This document shows, one piece after another, positions 60,191 through 64,000 of a stretch of DNA of 64,000 nucleotides. The translations under genes and the position numbers were made by a program. This DNA comes from Planctomycetaceae bacterium (lineage in GTDB: Bacteria > Planctomycetota > Planctomycetia > Pirellulales > Pirellulaceae): contig JACKHN010000017.1 of assembly GCA_020638975.1 (NCBI GenBank), forward strand, positions 62,001 through 126,000, in the 5' to 3' direction. The first letter of the stretch is position 1, and each line of letters starts with the position of its first letter. Below the pieces are notes generated by a model, which saw only the letters and a list, made by a program, of their open reading frames with translations, had not been told where the DNA came from and ran no database searches.

Positions 60191-61720
60191 CTAAACGCCG
60201 CAGTGCATTTCTGGCTGGTTGACTCGTGTAAACGAGCAATCAGGAAGCATGGCACCTGTCTGCAGTAAGTTCTGATGCAACTCGAAGCAGCGACTCAAAT
60301 CATGAGGAATGTGACTTGAGTTCTCCTCCCTCAAATAGCGATGTAGATAGTCGCGGTACATGGGATGAGCACAACGATCGATAATCGTTGAAGCTCGCTG
60401 TTGGGGAGCCAAGCCGCGCAGGTCAGCCAACCCTTGTTCCGTGACGACGACATGAACCGAGTGTTCGTTATGGTCAACGTGCGTACACATCGGCACGATC
60501 GTGGAAATCCTTCCACCTTTTGCCACGGACGGACACATGAAAATCGACTGATAGGCGTTGCGAGCAAAGTCGCCACTGCCCCCAATGCCGTTCATGATCT
60601 GTTGCCCGCAGACGTGGGTCGAGTTGACATGCCCGAAGATGTCGACCTCCAACGCCGTATTCATTGCGATGATACCGAGTTGACGCACGGCAGCCGGATT
60701 GTTTGATATCTCCTGCGGTCGCAGCACGGTACGAGTAGCGAAGAAATCGATGTTGTCCGTCACTTGGCGAGTCGCTTCTGCGGAAAGCACCAACGCGCAG
60801 GTGCTGGCACCGAGCAGACGACCTTGAAGCATCAATTCAAGCGCCGACGACTGCAAGACCTCCGTATACATCATGAAGTTTGGTATCTCTGGGTTCTCGC
60901 CGATTCCTTGAAGAACCGCGTTGGCAACGTTGCCAACGCCGCTTTGCAGCGGCAGGAACTCACGCGGAATTCTTCCGCAGGCCAACTCCTTGGTGAGAAA
61001 CTTGACGACGTGATCGGCAATCGCATTACTCACTTCATCCGGATCAGCGAAGTGAGCGGGTTCGTCCGGCTCATTCGTTTCGACAATGGCGATAACTTTC
61101 TCAGGATCAACGCGGGCGTAAGGCTTTCCGATTCTTTCTAAAGGATGGTCCAGATCGATCGCATGACGATGTGGGGGCGGTTTCGGGACAACGATATCGG
61201 CCATATCGGACAGTCGGTGAGAGTGGCTACGGTTCACCTCGATGATGACATTCTCGGCAGCCTGCAGGAAGGTTGGCGAGGCACCAATCGATGTTGATAG
61301 GTAAACTCGCCCATCCGGCGTAATGTCCGTCGCTTCGATTACGGCAAAGTCGATCTTGCCGAAGAAGCCAAATAACACGGACTGAGGCACATGAGAGAGA
61401 TGCATATCCACGAAAGCGACATCGCCTTGGTTGATCTGCTTTCGAAGCACGGACGAGGATTGGTAGGGTGCCCGCCAGCTGATCGCATCCGCCTTGGCAA
61501 GCGTGTCGTCAAGACTAGTGCCGGTGGATGCTCCTGTCAGCACTCGGATCTGATACGGCAAACCAGCTGAGTGCAGATCGCTCGCTCGGCGAGCCAAAGC
61601 TTGCGGAACGGCCTTTGCCGTACCTGCCGGTGTAAACCCACTAAATGCCACCATTGCATCATGCGGAATGAGGCTTGCAACCTCGTCCGCCGTGAGCATC
61701 GGAAAGCCCTGAAATCCCAC
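60191..61720 (-). CDS. Acetyl-CoA hydrolase/acyl-CoA:carboxylate CoA-transferase
   Basis: The 509-aa protein is a class I CoA-transferase of the Ach1/ScpC/Cat1 group: VAFSGFTPAGTAKAVPQALA, LTGASTGTSLDDTLAKADAI, LPLQSGVGNVANAVLQGI and HVVVTEQGLADLRGLAPQQR (catalytic Glu forming the glutamyl-CoA thioester). It moves CoA between acetate, succinate or propionate; which pair is not fixed. The start is GTG 61720 with AGAGGGG upstream; an internal ATG at 61699 is possible. It is 202 bp upstream of glcD on the same strand, but the gap may hold its own promoter. Confidence 0.92.
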   Translation of the reverse strand: MGFQGFPMLTADEVASLIPHDAMVAFSGFTPAGTAKAVPQALARRASDLHSAGLPYQIRVLTGASTGTSLDDTLAKADAISWRAPYQSSSVLRKQINQGDVAFVDMHLSHVPQSVLFGFFGKIDFAVIEATDITPDGRVYLSTSIGASPTFLQAAENVIIEVNRSHSHRLSDMADIVVPKPPPHRHAIDLDHPLERIGKPYARVDPEKVIAIVETNEPDEPAHFADPDEVSNAIADHVVKFLTKELACGRIPREFLPLQSGVGNVANAVLQGIGENPEIPNFMMYTEVLQSSALELMLQGRLLGASTCALVLSAEATRQVTDNIDFFATRTVLRPQEISNNPAAVRQLGIIAMNTALEVDIFGHVNSTHVCGQQIMNGIGGSGDFARNAYQSIFMCPSVAKGGRISTIVPMCTHVDHNEHSVHVVVTEQGLADLRGLAPQQRASTIIDRCAHPMYRDYLHRYLREENSSHIPHDLSRCFELHQNLLQTGAMLPDCSFTRVNQPEMHCGV

Positions 61721-61939
61721 AGAAACGCCCCCTCTTTCCCGCAGCGAGCGTGTTCTCTTACGACCCGCTTCCGGCTTGATACTTTCTAAAATCGCCTTTC
61801 AGCTTCCAAAATATAGGATTCGATTTCTAGTACACAAACCCTGCATAAAGAATATGGAGTGTTCGTGACGAATCAGCTTGGAGACTTCGCAATTTCGAAG
61901 CACGAAACGCATCGCGCATCCGAGAAAGTAGACACAACA

Positions 61940-62971
61940 ATGAAGATCCTTGTATTCAGCACGAAACCCTATGATCGTGAGTGCCTTGAGGATGCCCGTC
62001 TTGCGTTCTCGCACGAAGTGACTTATCTCGATGCACGCTTGACGGAGGCGACCGTTGACTTAGCGAAGGGGTACGACGCCGTCTGCGTTTTCGTCAACGA
62101 TCAACTCAACGCAATCGTACTGCAGACGCTGGCGAAGCACGAAGTCAAAGTGATCGCACTGCGTTGTGCGGGCTTCAATAACGTCGATCTGGCAACGGCA
62201 CAATCTCTCGGTATCCAAGTGGTACGCGTGCCCGCATATTCGCCACACGCCGTTGCCGAGCACGCCGTTGGACTGGTTCTAACGCTCAACCGCAAGCTGC
62301 ATCGTGCTTATGGAAGAGTTCGAGATGGAAACTTCTACCTGGGCGGTCTGCTGGGGTTCGATATGGATGGTCGCACAGTCGGTGTCATCGGAACTGGCCA
62401 GATCGGAACCGTGTTCTCGCGGATCATGGAGGGATTCGGGTGTAAGCTGCTGGGCTACGACAAGTTTCCCAACGACAAATGCCATGAGTTGGGCATGGAG
62501 TACGTCGCGCTGCCACGGTTGTTTGCCGAATCCGATATCATTTCGCTGCATTGCCCGCTGACTCCCGACACGCACCATCTGATCGACGAGTCGACGATCG
62601 CTCAGATGAAGGAAGGCGTGATGATCATCAACACAAGCCGCGGAGCGGTGATTGATACGCAGGCCGTTATCGCCGGATTAAAGAGCGGTAAAGTTGGCCA
62701 TCTGGGGCTCGACGTTTATGAAGAAGAGGCCGATGTATTCTTCGAAGACTTGTCGAACCAAGTGATTCCCGACGATACACTGTCTCGACTACTAACCTTT
62801 CCAAACGTCGTCATCACCGGTCATCAAGCCTTTTTTACCCGCGATGCGTTGCAGTGCATCGCCGAAACGACGATGCGCAACATCACGGACGTTGAAACCA
62901 ACGGCACGTGCACGAATGAAGTAACTGCGGGCAGCGTCACGAAGTCGGCGATCAAGCATGGCCAAACGTAA
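61940..62971 (+). CDS. ldhA: D-lactate dehydrogenase (NAD-dependent)
   Basis: The 343-aa protein has the fermentative D-lactate dehydrogenase pattern: KILVFSTKPYDRECLEDARL, VIALRCAGFNNVDLATAQSL, GVIGTGQIGTVFSRIMEGFG (NAD-binding), LHCPLTPDTHHLIDE, MIINTSRGAVIDTQAVIAGL (Arg), LGLDVYEEEADVFFEDLSNQ (Glu) and ITGHQAFFTRDALQCIAETT (His). It interconverts pyruvate and D-lactate. Start ATG 61940 (longer frame from 61859 rejected). It converges with the pyruvate carboxylase gene, overlapping by 20 bp at the 3' ends. With glcDEF next door the cell may make and re-oxidise D-lactate. Confidence 0.94.
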   Translation: MKILVFSTKPYDRECLEDARLAFSHEVTYLDARLTEATVDLAKGYDAVCVFVNDQLNAIVLQTLAKHEVKVIALRCAGFNNVDLATAQSLGIQVVRVPAYSPHAVAEHAVGLVLTLNRKLHRAYGRVRDGNFYLGGLLGFDMDGRTVGVIGTGQIGTVFSRIMEGFGCKLLGYDKFPNDKCHELGMEYVALPRLFAESDIISLHCPLTPDTHHLIDESTIAQMKEGVMIINTSRGAVIDTQAVIAGLKSGKVGHLGLDVYEEEADVFFEDLSNQVIPDDTLSRLLTFPNVVITGHQAFFTRDALQCIAETTMRNITDVETNGTCTNEVTAGSVTKSAIKHGQT

Positions 62972-64000
62972 TTAACAGGTCTCCGGTTTCCACTTGGGTA
63001 CCGGGGTGTACGTGTATCTCCGCGACTGTGCCATCGTGCTCGGCGGCAATGATGGTTTGCATCTTCATCGCTTCGAGCATTAACAGCTTTTGGCCTTTAA
63101 CAACGGCATTGCCCGGCTGAACCGCAACGTTGACAACCATGCCGGGCATTGTCGCGCCAACGTGGCTTGCGTTCGTCGCGTCCGCCTTTCGGCGTCGCGG
63201 AGTCTCGGGCTCTAACGCGCGATCCGTAACGGTGACTTCTCGTGGCTGACCGTTCAGTTCAAAGAAGACCGTGCGAGTTCCGTTCTCGTGCGGTTCGCCG
63301 ACCGTCAGAAAACGGATAATTAACGTCTTACCCGGTTCGATGTCGATTGCAATCTCTTCACCCGGTTCGAGCCCGTACAGAAACGCGGGTGTCGGCAGGA
63401 CGCTGGTGTCGGAGTATTGCAGTTGATGCTTAGCAAAGTCGGTGAAGACTTGCGGGTAGAGCAAGTGCGAGACGACTTCTCGTTGTGTTGGTTTGTGCTC
63501 GACGAGCGGTCGGACGTTCTTTGCGGTGGCCTCAAAATCGGCGTCCGGCAAGCTTGCGCCCGGACGACCGCGGAGCGGCTTCTCGCCCCGCAAGATTCGC
63601 TCGCGCACTTTGCGAGGAAATCCGCCGGGTGTTTGCCCCATGCGACCACTGACGAGATCGACCACCGACTGCGGAAAGGCCAATTCACGCGTCCCCTCCA
63701 TCACATCGCTGGTGCTCATGTTGTTTGCGATCAGAAACAGGGCGAGATCACCAACAGCCTTCGAAGTGGGCGTCACTTTAACGATGTCGCCAAGCATCTG
63801 ATTCACGTCGGCATAGATGCGGCAGACTTCGCTCCAGCGATCTGCCAGGCCTAACGCGCGAGCCTGCTCGAATAGGTTCGTGTACTGGCCGCCAGGCATC
63901 TCGTGTTGATACAAGTCCGAACCGGCTGGCAGCACGGGGCTCTCGAAGGGAGTATAGAACTCGCGCACGGCCCGCCAGTATTCGGCGATCGCATCGAGGT
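62952..64000 (-). CDS. pyc: Pyruvate carboxylase, C-terminal part (cut by window edge)
   Basis: The minus frame is open to the right edge with no start, so only about 349 C-terminal residues are seen. EYWRAVREFYTPFESPVLPA, HEMPGGQYTNLFEQARALGL, RVRERILRG-type and FLYGLEPGEEIAIDIEPGKT are the end of the carboxyltransferase/PYC_OADA region, followed by the biotinyl domain with MLEAMKMQT (biotin on Lys). The single-chain pyruvate carboxylase or an oxaloacetate decarboxylase alpha-type subunit both end this way; the joined domains favour the former. It replenishes oxaloacetate from pyruvate, matching the nearby gltA and ldhA. Confidence 0.92.
   Translation of the reverse strand, partial: LDAIAEYWRAVREFYTPFESPVLPAGSDLYQHEMPGGQYTNLFEQARALGLADRWSEVCRIYADVNQMLGDIVKVTPTSKAVGDLALFLIANNMSTSDVMEGTRELAFPQSVVDLVSGRMGQTPGGFPRKVRERILRGEKPLRGRPGASLPDADFEATAKNVRPLVEHKPTQREVVSHLLYPQVFTDFAKHQLQYSDTSVLPTPAFLYGLEPGEEIAIDIEPGKTLIIRFLTVGEPHENGTRTVFFELNGQPREVTVTDRALEPETPRRRKADATNASHVGATMPGMVVNVAVQPGNAVVKGQKLLMLEAMKMQTIIAAEHDGTVAEIHVHPGTQVETGDLLITFGHA

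Noticed and set aside
1..64000. tRNA, rRNA, tmRNA or RNase P genes and CRISPR arrays
   Set aside because: I saw no cloverleaf-like gene, rRNA motif or spaced repeat by eye. A covariance search (tRNAscan, Infernal) would be needed to exclude short RNA genes.

Overview
The window looks like chromosome of a member of the Planctomycetota, most likely order Pirellulales. The inference rests on protein style, not on a marker gene. There is a DUF1580 protein, an LEPRR-type N-terminal motif on a giant secreted protein, 'NPYQSP/NPYESP' N-termini on small membrane proteins, a formylglycine sulfatase, a Ser/Thr kinase with TPR-like repeats, WD40 propellers and many small orphan proteins. I found no rRNA, tRNA or CRISPR array.

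Layout. (1) 1-7000 is an accessory stretch: a pRiA4b ORF-3-like protein cut by the window edge, a metallophosphatase, a broken HEAT-repeat gene, a membrane-anchored trypsin-like protease, a frameshifted DUF488 gene and two ASCH-type proteins. (2) 7000-16600 resembles an integrated plasmid or phage-like replication/recombination module: a decayed primase-like gene, DUF1580, several small conserved orphans, DUF6117, a DNA sliding-clamp-like protein, a protein with an Asn/Gly linker and a recombination-protein-like tail, and a Cas4/AddB-like PD-(D/E)XK nuclease. A TIR-FGE fusion on the opposite strand and a secreted Cys/Gly/Lys repeat protein sit inside it; the repeat gene lies between two 73-bp direct repeats of the clamp gene's 3' end. 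(3) 16700-24800 carries TPR, membrane, HAD, TfoX and WD40 genes. (4) 23500-33700 is an insertion-sequence zone. An IS630-like element ends inside the kinase ORF and appears to supply its start codon, and an ISAzo13-like element sits exactly at the kinase stop codon (TSD TTAG) against an older ISAzo13 relic. An IS1182-like relic follows. (5) 30870-39400 is otherwise a run of small, same-strand, mostly orphan genes with some shared intergenic repeats, recalling a cassette array. (6) 39525-41043 is an IS66-type element with tnpC only. (7) 41100-64000 is more conventional chromosome: a Tat-signal protein, a dehydrogenase/aldolase pair, a sulfatase, a GT87-type membrane protein, a 1617-aa SdrD-B/FG-GAP surface protein, a WD40 protein, and a central-carbon block.

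How the genes work together. The last block (gltA, glcF-glcE-glcD, an acyl-CoA:carboxylate CoA-transferase, a D-lactate dehydrogenase, and pyruvate carboxylase cut by the right edge) links 2-hydroxyacid oxidation, pyruvate and acetyl-CoA handling to the TCA cycle. In the accessory block, the clamp, tail-domain protein and Fe-S nuclease together suggest a DNA end-processing or recombination system that I cannot match to a named one. Many genes in the accessory and IS zones carry frameshifts, stops or truncations, so this part of the genome is in flux.
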